A DNA stretch of 64,000 nt from Biomphalaria glabrata (lineage: Eukaryota; Mollusca; Gastropoda; Planorbidae). The stretch spans positions 14,649,145-14,713,144 of the forward strand of contig NC_074720.1 of NCBI RefSeq assembly GCF_947242115.1, written 5' to 3'. Made by a program: the position numbers and the translations under genes. The number at the start of each line of letters is the position of its first letter. Positions within the stretch are counted from its first letter, which is position 1. Positions 43,730 through 54,300 of this stretch are shown piece by piece. The notes under the pieces are model-generated. The model had not been told where the DNA came from. It saw only the letters and a list, made by a program, of their open reading frames with translations, and did not search any database.

Positions 43730-45550
43730 AGTTGAAAGAGAACGCTAGATGGCTTTAATGTGTCCTATTTTTTAAAAATCTTTTTGACGTGTCTTTTGTT
43801 TTCAAATCATTTGTTCAAACGTAAAATTGCTGTTCTTTTCATTCTTGTGTAAGCTCTATTAAAAATATTCAGACAAGTTGTACATATATGTGTCACAGCG
43901 ATGTCATGGAGTGTGTGTCACTGTTTTCTGTGTTCTTTGTGCTTTGTAATTATTAAACCTAACTCCTATTTCAAAGCTTGTGAACACAAAACTTTAATGA
44001 CGCTATAAACGAATTTTCAACAGATGAAATTAGTATGAACAAAACCAATTGCAGATATATAAAAAGAAAACGATAGGCCTACATATAAACTGGGTTAGAG
44101 AAGCGTACAGGAGATTCAGCTAGGCGACTGACGAAAAGGTTGCAATGGTGAAACAAATAAAGCAGCCGTGTCTTAAGAAAATAAAGTGTGCTACACACGA
44201 TACCATGCGCCTTATATGATACATAGCTTTATACGATTAACAGATTGCTAATCTACCCATGCTTTGTTATACCTAGAAGTTATGAAAAATAAAAAGTTTT
44301 ATTTACTGTTCTAATGGGGAGCTGAAATTAAGACCATCTGTAGGGGTACAGTACCACCAGTCACTAAAATCAGTTAAAGAAGGTCTTTTACAGTCACCCC
44401 TTACAACAGCAGTTCAACTTTTCGACAAAGATTAAATGGCGTCTACCTATTACATATAAATGGGAGTTTTAAAAAAAAAAACGAATTCCCATCACCCCAG
44501 TATTCGCCTTAATTGCCCTAAATTGAAAATCAATAGGTCTACCTTCAGTTTTAAAAACCAATATCTGGACTACTCTATCCCCAAAGCATTTCTCCACACA
44601 AAAATGAAATGATATGCAATAAGATGAACAGAAAAATCAAATGTTGAAAACAAATTTATTTTACAGTTCTCGTAAATCCAGGAACCACCTTACTCTCACC
44701 GTAAAACTTGGCGTATAACGGCTTTGTCTGCATTACTTGTGGCAAAATATGCAGGTCACAGCTGATTTTGATTATGTATAATACACCATAAAATTACAAA
44801 CAATATAAAAAGGTTAATTCTGATATATTAAAAACAAGATTTAGCCAACTCTGATAGCAAACTTTTAAAACTAAATGATAAAATCCCTTAGTATCTGTTC
44901 CTGAACTGTGTCTAAACCAGAAACATTGTGATTATTTTAAATGTTTATACAACATTAGAAAAGTATGTACTTTTTCAGCACACCAAAACCTACGACACAC
45001 AAGAAAACATTAACACACATGATACACAGATACAGTTTGATAAACAGACTTATCAATAAAAGATTGAAATAAAAAAAAACCCTATTAATTGGATTGTTAT
45101 CTGCGATTATATACTTACATGACTAATTGAAAGCCAATATGTAGGTCATGGTACTAATTACCACTTGTAAAAAGAAAGTACAACTCAATTTAGTATTTAA
45201 AATAATTAGATATCATTCTTATTTTGAGGTTGGACAATAATTCCATTTAAAACTTCTCTGCTCGATGCTGACAGGGACGTACAGTTGCAAAACTTTGGAG
45301 ACACGAGATATTGCAACAATCTAGTATCTAGAATTTATGCTTGAAAATCTGTGTCATCATGAATCATTTGAAGGCCAAACCAAGCCATTAATAGATTCCT
45401 TGTTTTCACTATAGCATACGCAATTAATGTTTATATGAAGTAAAGAAACATTCAAGTCATAGACAATATTGAATGTCTATATAATGTTGATGATTTTTTT
45501 TTCAGAAAATGTTAAGACACGCTGAGCAAAACCTTGTTTCAGTTGTTAGA
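43730..45550. other. CLN3 5' flank and intergenic DNA, mostly featureless
   Basis: The CLN3 promoter or upstream non-coding exons should lie at the left of this stretch. No clear element is seen. A LINE zinc-finger scrap is listed separately at 44700-44768. Confidence 0.4.
44700..44768 (+). mobile_element. LINE zinc-finger scrap
   Basis: Reads [18 protein letters not shown] on the plus strand, matching the C-terminal finger of the LINE fragment at 9035-9115 (LAYNGFVCTRCGRICRSQ). Only about 65 bp are preserved. Confidence 0.65.
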
Positions 45551-45554
45551 TTAC

Positions 45555-45702
45555 TGTTAGATCTTAAAACGGGCTGCCCGAATCAACCAGGAAAGCCAAT
45601 GAGTTAGCAGACTTTAAGTCTCGAACTAACATGCTCGACTAGATGGACATGGATTATCTTGTTATGAGGGAACGTCTGTTATTTATAAGATAAGATAAAC
45701 GT
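45555..45702 (+). mobile_element. Diverged ATAAG-tailed LINE 3' end
   Basis: GGGCTGCCCGAATCAACCAG, GTTAGCAGACTTTAAGTCTC and ACGTCTGTTATTTATAAG, followed by a two-unit AAGAT tail. More diverged than the copies at 2225 and 38390, so older or from a sister subfamily. Confidence 0.7.
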
Positions 45703-45770
45703 GAACGCTACTTGATGATATGCTCAAATGAATAGAAGTATCCCACCACCCCACCTCACCAACTAAACCA

Positions 45771-46667
45771 AAGAACAAAGACAGTTTGTGTGCAAACGCA
45801 AACTCAAAATCGGCCCCAGAAGTGGTCCACCAAGGCAGGTTTCAATATTGTCAGAAAGAACATCAGAATGAAATTCTATCAAAGACAAATGACAGAGAAG
45901 AATGGAGAAAGAATGTTGACAGATCTTGTGTGGTGCCACAGCGGCCCAGCAGACCAAAAGATAGGTGAAAGTGAATGTGAAGTTAGATGTAAACCTGGCC
46001 TAACTAATGTCTTATAATGAATATCTAATTGATCTAATTGTTTTGCAAAGGGTCAATCTCTTATTCAAAGCCTCAAGAAAAAAACATTTCCGTAAAAAAA
46101 AATAATTAAAAAATAAATTCCTTTAGTTTTGTGTTCCTTGACAATATGCCAACCCTGCAGTTCACGCGATAATATGAAAAACTACTTATTAATTGTTGTT
46201 TTAAACTATGTCCAAATTATTTGCATAGTGAATAGATTTTTTCTCTTTAAAAAAAAACGTTAATTTTTTTAATGTAGTATTAAGTATGACATAAGTTACA
46301 TAACTTAGAAATACAATTGTAAAAAATAATATTTTTTGATCAAAAATCTAAAACTATTAGCATAAATAGCCTATGTTAAAAAATGGTAAATGGTCATCGC
46401 CCTTACAAAAAAAAAAGCCTCCAGTGTTTGTTACTATTAATAGGGAATGGTTGTAAAAATTGTGTATTTTTATGAAAAATCTGCTTGCAGAAAAGAAAAA
46501 AGTAGCTGTTGTATCAGAACTTTGAATGATCTAAAATATCACGATGTCCGATTTTCATTTTCTCTTAGTGTATGAGATCTAAACGGGATGGACAGACGGG
46601 CGGACAGACGACAGATAGGCCACACAAAACTAATAGCGTCTTTTCCCCTTTCGGGGGCGCTAACAAC
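45771..46667 (+). mobile_element. Retroposon family R copy 4, full length
   Basis: About 895 bp. The first bases are worn, but CAAAGACAGTTTGTGTGC and AAACGCAAACTCAAAATCGG mark the head. The LINE-like block is clear in one frame (DREEWRKNVDRSCVVPQRP then SRPKDR and a stop, about 45894-45968). The end is TTTCGGGGGCGCTAACA. It stands just 70 bp after the LINE end at 45702. Confidence 0.85.
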
Positions 46668-47039
46668 TCAAAGAAGTTTATCATTATACCCAATCAATAT
46701 ACCACATACTATGTCATTGGAAAAACTCGTTTTCGTATTGAGTAGGCCTACTCAGTAGTTTTTCTAAGCATCTTGTGACCTTGAATTGAAGCCTTTAAAA
46801 TAGCAAAAGTAGGAAGGACCAAACGACATATCAATTAGGCTATGATTTCTTTTTCTTGAGGGTAGCCTAAATTTTCCTAGTGGCAGCCTCTCCGATATAA
46901 TTCTTTCTTTTTCTTCTTTATTTTTAATTATATACAGATGTTAGTTCTAAAAAAAAGACACGATTTATTTATTCAGCGTAGTATCAACACTTTTTATTTT
47001 CATTTAATAAAGTGGAAATAAGATTTTAACTGTATCTAT

Positions 47040-47320
47040 AGACCTATAAACTCATCTAATGGGAGAATGGGAAGTGGGAGAAAAACCGTATACAATACGT
47101 ATTAAGTGAAATTCGATATATTATATACAGCCAAATCTCTCAGTAAGTAGCATTTGTACCCGTATTCGATACCAAGTAAATGATATATGTTGTTTTTTTT
47201 TGTACAATAAATAATTGTGTCAAGTTTCTACTTGATCCAAGAATGGATGTGGGAATGTACGAATATTGTACCAGACAGACAGATAGAGTGAGCTGGTATA
47301 AGCTTTGTAAAAAAAAATGT
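47040..47320 (+). repeat. Dispersed repeat family Q, copy 5
   Basis: GTGGGAGAAAAACCGTATAC, AGTAGCATTTGTACCCGTAT, CTACTTGATCCAAGAATGGA and ACCAGACAGACAGATAGAGT in the order seen in the other copies. Confidence 0.5.
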
Positions 47321-47440
47321 CAAGAGTGTTTTACATGTTTGAATGAAAAGATATGAAGGATAGTTAATTTGATTACAGGATAAAATATAATGACAGTTAA
47401 CAGAGTAAAAGCCAGGCGGAGACAGGACACCAAAAAAAAA

Positions 47441-47564
47441 AAAAAAAAAGGAGGGCATGTTATTAGCGGGACGTCCGGTATATAGTACAAATATTTCTTG
47501 AAATGAAGAGCATTCGTCAAGAAATACCCATCAGCGGTGCTTTTTTTTTTTTTTTTTTTTTTTG
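47441..47564. repeat. Facing poly(A) and poly(T) tracts
   Basis: An 18-base A run (about 47432-47450) and a 23-base T run (about 47541-47563) about 90 bp apart. Either two opposed retroposon tails or a degraded inverted element. The open frames across them are homopolymer artefacts. Confidence 0.6.
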
Positions 47565-48029
47565 TAAGAAAATGATGGATTGCCAAACTTTTAATTACTA
47601 ATTAATTAATAATAAACGTTTAAATACAAGAAAAGTAATAATTTTTACCCACATTGAAAAAGGTGCCAGTATGCCGCACCGGTGCGTACCGTCACAAAAA
47701 AAGCACTGCCCATCACACATCCCCTATATCAGTCTTTCTCAAACTTTTACTGGTGGCGCACCCAAAAAAAATTATTCGCGCCCCACTTAGCCAGCTATAA
47801 GCTCCCGTGTCCGAGTAATGTAAAGAAAATGAAATGAAAAAGAAAAGAAACCTAAAGATTTTATTTTAAATTTAGGATTTACAATACTTTTTTTTTCTAA
47901 AGCGCTGTTAACAAAAAATTAAATATCTAGGCCTATATATATGTGTGAATCCAAATTTCGAGGTAGTCAATTTTTGTTTTTAAATAGATCTAGTTCTATT
48001 CTAGAGTTTTACAGAATCTAGCTAATTTA

Positions 48030-48987
48030 AAACAAGGTTACAAAAGACAGTTTGTGTGGAAACACAAACTCAAAATCGGCCCCCGAAAAGGTCCATCCAG
48101 GCAGGCTTCAATATTTTCAGAAAGAACATGCAAATAAAATTATATCAAAGACAAATGAAAGATAAGAATGGAGAAAGAAGGTTAACAGATCTTGTGTAGT
48201 GCCCCAACGGTCCCGCAGATCAAAGGATAGGTGAAAGTGAATGTAAAGTTAGATGTGAACCTGGCCTAACTAGTTCCCCTTTTAGACCTTGTGGTCTATA
48301 GGACAGATGATGTAAAGTTCATCTGTTTTTGTGGCCTACGATTAGCGAGGGTGTCATGTAGCCAGCACAACGACCAACCGCCTATACTTTTCCCCAACTA
48401 ATGTCAGGTACCCATTAGAGCTTAGTGGACTCAGAGGCGCCCAAAGATTCCAAAGTTGAAAATCCCAGTCTTCACCAGGATTTGAACCCGGACCCCCAGT
48501 TCGGAAGCCAAGCGCTTTACCGCTCAGCCACCGCGCTTCCCTTGGCCTAACTGATGTCTTATAATTGATCCAATTGTTTTGAAAAGGCTCAATCTCTTAT
48601 TCGAATCCTCAAAAAAAAAATTTAAAAAAAAAAAAATTTCCGCAATAGGTAGTATGTTCATAAAAATGAAGTTTATAAGATTAGGGGCCTACTATTCATT
48701 TTAAATTAGGTCTTACTTATAATGCATACAAATTAGCTTTTTCTCTTTAAAAAACTGCTGGCATAACTGATTTTAAAAATTAGATTTTTCGCTTTCAGAA
48801 AAAAAAAAAAGGTAGCCGTTGCATCAGAACTTTGAATGGTCTAAAATATTGTGTGTCGGATTTTCAATATCTTTTCTAGTTTACGAGATCTAAACGGGAC
48901 GGACGGACAGACGGTCAGACGGACAGACGGACAGACATTTCGCACAAAACTAATAGCGTCTTTTCCCCTTTCGGGTGCCGCTAAAAA
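48030..48987 (+). mobile_element. Retroposon family R copy 5, split by a SINE
   Basis: Head AAGGTTACAAAAGACAG and GTGTGGAAACACAAAC, LINE-like block (ATGGAGAAAGAAGG, TGCCCCAACGGTCCCGCAGA), body and end TTTCGGGTGCCGCTAAAAA. The SINE at 48272-48542 interrupts it. Without the SINE, about 680 bp remain. Confidence 0.88.
48272..48542 (-). mobile_element. tRNA-derived SINE inserted in family R, 10-bp duplication
   Basis: Full 271-bp minus-strand SINE. The A box (CCGCTCAGCCA on plus) lies at 48520-48530, the B box (GGATTTGAACC on plus) at about 48478-48488, and the tail AGTTCCCCTTTT at 48272. TGGCCTAACT stands on both sides (48262-48271 and 48543-48552). This is the best-preserved copy in the window. 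Confidence 0.96.
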
Positions 48988-49069
48988 TGTTTTGAGTACT
49001 AGACCTAGAAGAGTTCTGGAGACTGTATTGGAGATTTATTATGTTCCCCTTCCATCCATTTTTATTCCT

Positions 49070-49195
49070 TCGCCCTCCCCCCCCCCTTTTTTTTTTTGCC
49101 AAGACGTTAATGCACTCCGGCCCCCACTTGAAAGGACGTCGTGCCTCCCCCCCCCTCTTTTTTTTAAAGCGCGGGGGGGGGGGGGGGGTAGGGGG
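49070..49195. repeat. Poly(C)/poly(T) and poly(G) tracts
   Basis: C10 then T11 at about 49078-49098, C11 at about 49147-49157, and a long G tract at 49173-49188. Facing C and G tracts can pair or form triplex or quadruplex structures. No gene; the open frames on both strands here are low-complexity shadows. Confidence 0.8.
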
Positions 49196-49769
49196 GTGCA
49201 TAGGTGCGCTGTCCTATATAGTTATAGCATGGTTACTATATGAATATGGTTATAGTATTAAATATAAAGATATAGGTCTGTGAGCGCACATTAAAAATAA
49301 GTAACTTATAAAGTAAATATTTGTCTCACACGGAAGAGAGTGGAGCTCGTAAATGGGGAAAAAGGCTAAGAATTTAGAAATTTAGACTAGTAGTAGTAGA
49401 TCTACTCTAGATCTTGTTTTAAGAAAAGGTTACTTAGATCTAGATCTATAGGCCTATTATAATAATTATATATAGAATAATCGGTAAAACTTCCCACTGA
49501 GACTCAGTCTAATCCCTCTCGAATCACTGTCACTGTGTCACTCACTTTTAAAAAAAAAAATATTTTAATTTAGTTTCACTTTTAACTTTAAGTTTTAGTT
49601 TCAAAGTCATGTTAGTAGATCTAGACAGTTGCTCACAGTTTCACTAGATCACTTGTAGATTCTATCTAAAATCTAACTGTAAAATATATAGTGATATAGA
49701 GTATAGATCTAGAGTATATCCTAACTAAAGTCAAATAGGTTAACTAGAATCTAGCAAAGACATTGTTAA

Positions 49770-50690
49770 AGGGAAACTCCGATGGTTTTGACAATTTTTG
49801 ATATAATATCATATAGATCTATGTGTTTTGATTTACAGATAATGAATATATGATTCTTTTTTTTTTCTTTGCAATAATTACTTAGTAATTGATGTTTTTC
49901 CGACGTAATTTTCCTGCGCATCCAAAACAGTCAGACTTTCACTGGGTTTCTACTATGTGCCTCTGTGATGTCACCAAGGTGTTTTAATCTATTGACTTAT
50001 TGTATAACAGGAGACCATACAGCAAAGTTTACATTCTCGTAAAAGAAATATATCTTGGTCTATGCAGTTAGATATAGGATCTTGTAAGCAAAGAAAAAAT
50101 GCGTATTAAAAGTAGATTTACATGCTTGACTAACCACAGCAGTGTGTATTTTCTAGCCAGACCACTCAACACACAACAAACACTATAGCTTGGTTGTCTT
50201 GTCATGACCGACTACACGTAGTCTCGACTAGCCTTACACTGACCAGTTTGTTCAAATCAGTCAGACACACGATCTATTTACTTCTTGGGACAGAGAGAGG
50301 CTTAGATGAAAATGCCTTTTTTTCTCGATTTGATTATCCTAATGCTTTTAGATCTATCTATACATGTATTTATATATATATATAAGTATCATAGCTCTGG
50401 ACTAAGCAGTCACTAAGCCTAACAGCTACTGTTAGAATGAAGCGATACGATTGGTCAAATCTAGTTTCTCTTTCAGTATTGTTGAGGGAAGTGACGTATG
50501 AACTAGCTTAAAACAAAATCTCATAGAACCCCGTTTTTTTTAGATGTCAAGAATTTACTGACTAATTTATTAAATATAAATGTTTCTAAGCATTTAAATA
50601 AAAAATGGTAAAATGTTTACTATTACAACTTTTTACGCAGAATTTAAATATGTCAATAACTAAAATTGACAAAACCATCGGAGTTTCCCT
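49770..50690. mobile_element. 921-bp MITE with long TIRs and TTAA duplication
   Basis: Both ends read inward AGGGAAACTCCGATGG then TTTTG, identical for 21 bp and similar for about 30. TTAA stands on each side (49766-49769 and 50691-50694). A TTAA target is used by piggyBac and Kolobok-type transposases. The interior shows no transposase. The right end lies about 690 bp upstream of the TM7SF3 start codon, so it may fall in that gene's promoter region. Confidence 0.9.
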
Positions 50691-50694
50691 TTAA

Positions 50695-51382
50695 CAGTTG
50701 AAGTGGAATGACTCTGTCACTTTTTGATCTTAAATAATCTCCACCAAAACATGATAGTTTCCAGTACAGTGCCAGTAGTATTCTCACCTGCCTCATTCAG
50801 TTTTGTGTGGGATCTTTATAAAATATCTTTCATTGTTTAATTTCTGTATTTATAGTTAATGTCATTAATTTCTTACTCTATTATCATGTTTTTATTGCCA
50901 CAATAATGTCAATGTCAATGTACTCTCAATTTTTCAAACTAAAACTCTAGAGACTATAATGCCATACACAAACTTTTCTATTCCACTTTGGAAAATCACC
51001 CACATACAGGTGAATGTTAAAACAAAAGAAATTAATTTCATTGAATTATTAATTATAGAAAAAAAAATTCCTATAACACAATGCCCAAAAAAAAAAAGTA
51101 TGATGGATCTAAAAAAAATTAGAGAATATTTTTGTTCCATGCAGATAGAAGTCCTAGTGTTGTTCCAGGCAGATAGAAGTCCTAGTTTTATTCTTCTCAC
51201 TTTTCTTGAATTCATCACAAAACAAATTCATGTCATGCTGATCCTAAATTTGCTTTGAAATATCATGGGACAGTTCCATACTTTTTACCACCCCAAAAAT
51301 AATTTAATATTGTTGTTTAATGATGTCAAAGTCCAAGCAAATTAATTTTGTGTTTTATTCTGTTTAACCTTGCAGGCTACAT
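50695..51382. other. TM7SF3 upstream region
   Basis: AT-rich. It should contain the TM7SF3 promoter and any non-coding first exon: the sequence before the start codon ends CCTTGCAG|GCTACAT, a fair splice acceptor at about 51376. A short direct repeat of GCAGATAGAAGTCCTAG occurs at about 51141 and 51169. The opposed open frames at about 50934-51258 are not recognised. Confidence 0.45.
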
Positions 51383-54300
51383 ATGAGTAGAACTAAAACT
51401 TTAAACATGGCTAGACAAAATAGTTATTTGCTTTTCCTAGTTGTTGTCTGTTCTTGGGATGTATTAAATGGAGGTAAGCTATAGTAAGGCAAATGAATTT
51501 TAATTAAATTTTATTACGTTTACTATAGTGTCTTATAAATGTATTTTTTTTCTTTGATGCATATTTGAACAAAATATTTTTTTAATTAAGTTTAAGAAAT
51601 TTTAATTGCTTTTAAATGGTACGGACTTTAAACTTATTTTTAGATTCTCTCTTGGTGTTTGGCGCATGGTCGTGTGGTATGTGAACTGGACTTGTTCATG
51701 GTCCCGGGTTCATACCCTGCCCGCTACCATCCCCCATTTGATCCCACAACATCATCAGGAATTGGCTACCCTACTGGCATGTTCTCTATATTGATGGTGG
51801 TACAGACTCCATTACAAATATTTCCTTATGGTTTATTACAAAACAGTTTGATAATTATTTACAAATATATTTCATTTTCAGACATTTTAGAGCTGGAAAG
51901 TGTAGGCCCTTCTGTTATCACATTAGCCGCTAATAAAACCTTGCAAGCATGGACCAAAGGTTCATTTAATGGCCTCAGTTTTATAAAGATCCAGGTTAGT
52001 ATTAAATATGGTCATTTATCATAGTTTATGGAGAAAAAAGAAGATAATTTTACTGAATGTTACTTAGCATTAGTTAAGAAAAAAGAATTATGATTCTGTT
52101 TTGTTAATACTAAATCTATAGATTAATTATCAGTCTGTATGATATATACTTTTTGAAATGCCTTACCAGGCTAAACAGCTAATCAAAACAGCAGTTGTAG
52201 AACTTATTTAATTATCAATGTCAGTTATGCTTGATTCATGATATTTGTTTATAAAACATTTTTCATGCTCTGTATACCATTTTGACCCACTAATACAAAC
52301 CTGTGGATTTAAAAATTCACTATTCTTGAACACACTGTATGGTGTATATGAGCTGTTATATCATGTATAGATATTAGTGGCTGAATCTGCTTTGGCATAC
52401 CTAGTGTGCCCTCAGGTATGAGGACATTATTAGCATGGAAAATAATTTAGTAGAATATCAACTTTATTCAGTTATTGATGTAAATCAGACTCTAATTTAA
52501 AGACACCCATTGTTACCTACCAACTCGAAAAAGTCTATTTCCCTTTTTTATTCCATTCTTGAAAAAAAAAAAAAAATCACCAATGATATTTTTATATTTT
52601 AAAATTTTAAAAAATTTATTTCAATAAGAGTTTTTCTTTGATAAACCCTGATATGAAAAATCTACTTTTTTAAAAAAAGCAAATGAATTATGAGTGCAAT
52701 TTAACAACTCCTTTTTATTACATACTAGTTGTTTTTGTTTTTTTCCTTCTAGTTTCATAGCCAGTTTAGCAACGTCTCGTTGTCCTCTGACAGCACATTC
52801 AGTTATTCTACAACTAAGTCTGGGAGTAGTGTTGGCATGATCCAGGTTCTAAAGCTGCATCAGCAGAATGTCACATGGTACATTCGAGTGGAAGGAACAG
52901 AAAATGTAACAGCTATCTATTATCTTGAATACTATTTCCCTGATGGTAAGTCTTGGCACACAATACAAGATTATACAAAATCTCATTACAACTAATTCAT
53001 TGATAGTATTTCTTGTTTTTTTAATTTAATTAATACTACTTCATAGACTAAAACACTGTCAACATTATTAAAAAGGCAAAAAGAAAAAAGCAACTTATCA
53101 TTTTAGTTGAATATTGAATATCCACTTAGGGTCTCTGCATTTAAACTAGATGTCCAAATCGGTTTATTTATAACTTGCAGGCTATATATACATTAGCTAA
53201 GTTGGAACTACCTAATCAGTTTATAGCTTTCAGGCCATACAATGGCCCAAGGGCAAATCCCCAACCATTCTCTTATGCCATGTTTCTGTATAGTATATTA
53301 GTGTATAAAATAACTACTAATCAAATTTGGCTTACAATATCTAGCAAAACAAAAGGTATTCGTGGACAAACTTAATTGTTTCAGAGCTAATTACTGGTAC
53401 CTAGGAGTTTGCATTGTCTATTTAAAATAGTGTTTTTTACTTTCAATGTGTTTAATTTTCAATTTTCTTTCCTTTTGAAGTTCTTAATTTTGATTGTGTA
53501 AATACAAATTTGTATATTTATGTATACATTTATAACTGTGTAAATACAAATTGGAATATTTATATGTAAATGTATAATTGTATAGATACAAATTATAACA
53601 TGAATTAATGATGTTTATAGACAAGATAGGAAGATAGGATTTAAATACTAAATCGACTACAGGATTAAAGATTTGACATATTATTTCAGTTTTTCTGTGT
53701 ATTATTTTTAATTTTTTTTTATCCTCAGATCCTTTACCTGGAGGATGTAACCAAGTTTTTAATTTGGAGGTGGACCCATCTATAGTTTTATTGTCTAAAC
53801 TGAAGCGCACAGATGTTTGGTTTCAGTGGGCCAGTCTAGCAGTGCCAATAGGCCAAGATCCTATTAACTGTGAACTTCAAAAAGTGACTAATGTTTTTCA
53901 TAAGTATTCTTTTTTTTTTCACAGTTCTTTTTTCAATGATTGTTTTCTTTAAGGAGTTATATAGTTCTTCATTTATAGATGAAGATGAGCATTTTCTATG
54001 AACTCGAAGATGGCTGTGAAGTCCAGTCTTTGCTTTGAATAGCTAGCCATACACAAGTCATGGGGAAGTTGGGTCTGTTGCAGAGTTCTCTGCTTTTTCT
54101 CTTCATTTTGTTAATGTTCATTAAAAAGAAAGTTCATTTAGGAGCTAATTCTTATTTAAAGTTTATCCTTAAGAGATGGCAGAAGGATTGGGGAATACTT
54201 ACAGACATATCTGCTATTGAAGATGCAGAAATGAGAGAAAATACAATCTTTTTTTATCATGAATGAAAATGGTGCTGGGGTGATTGAAAATAAAAAGTCT

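Noticed and set aside
47228-47586. Phenylalanine/lysine-rich open frames
   Set aside because: Created by the poly(A) and poly(T) runs.
49041-49283. Proline-rich open frames on both strands
   Set aside because: Shadows of the C and G homopolymer tracts.
50934-51258. Two opposed ~95-codon open frames upstream of TM7SF3
   Set aside because: Low complexity, overlapping each other on opposite strands, with no recognised motif.
54060-54266. Open frame in TM7SF3 intron 4 with a hydrophobic start
   Set aside because: Exons 4 and 5 join in phase without it, and no family is recognised.
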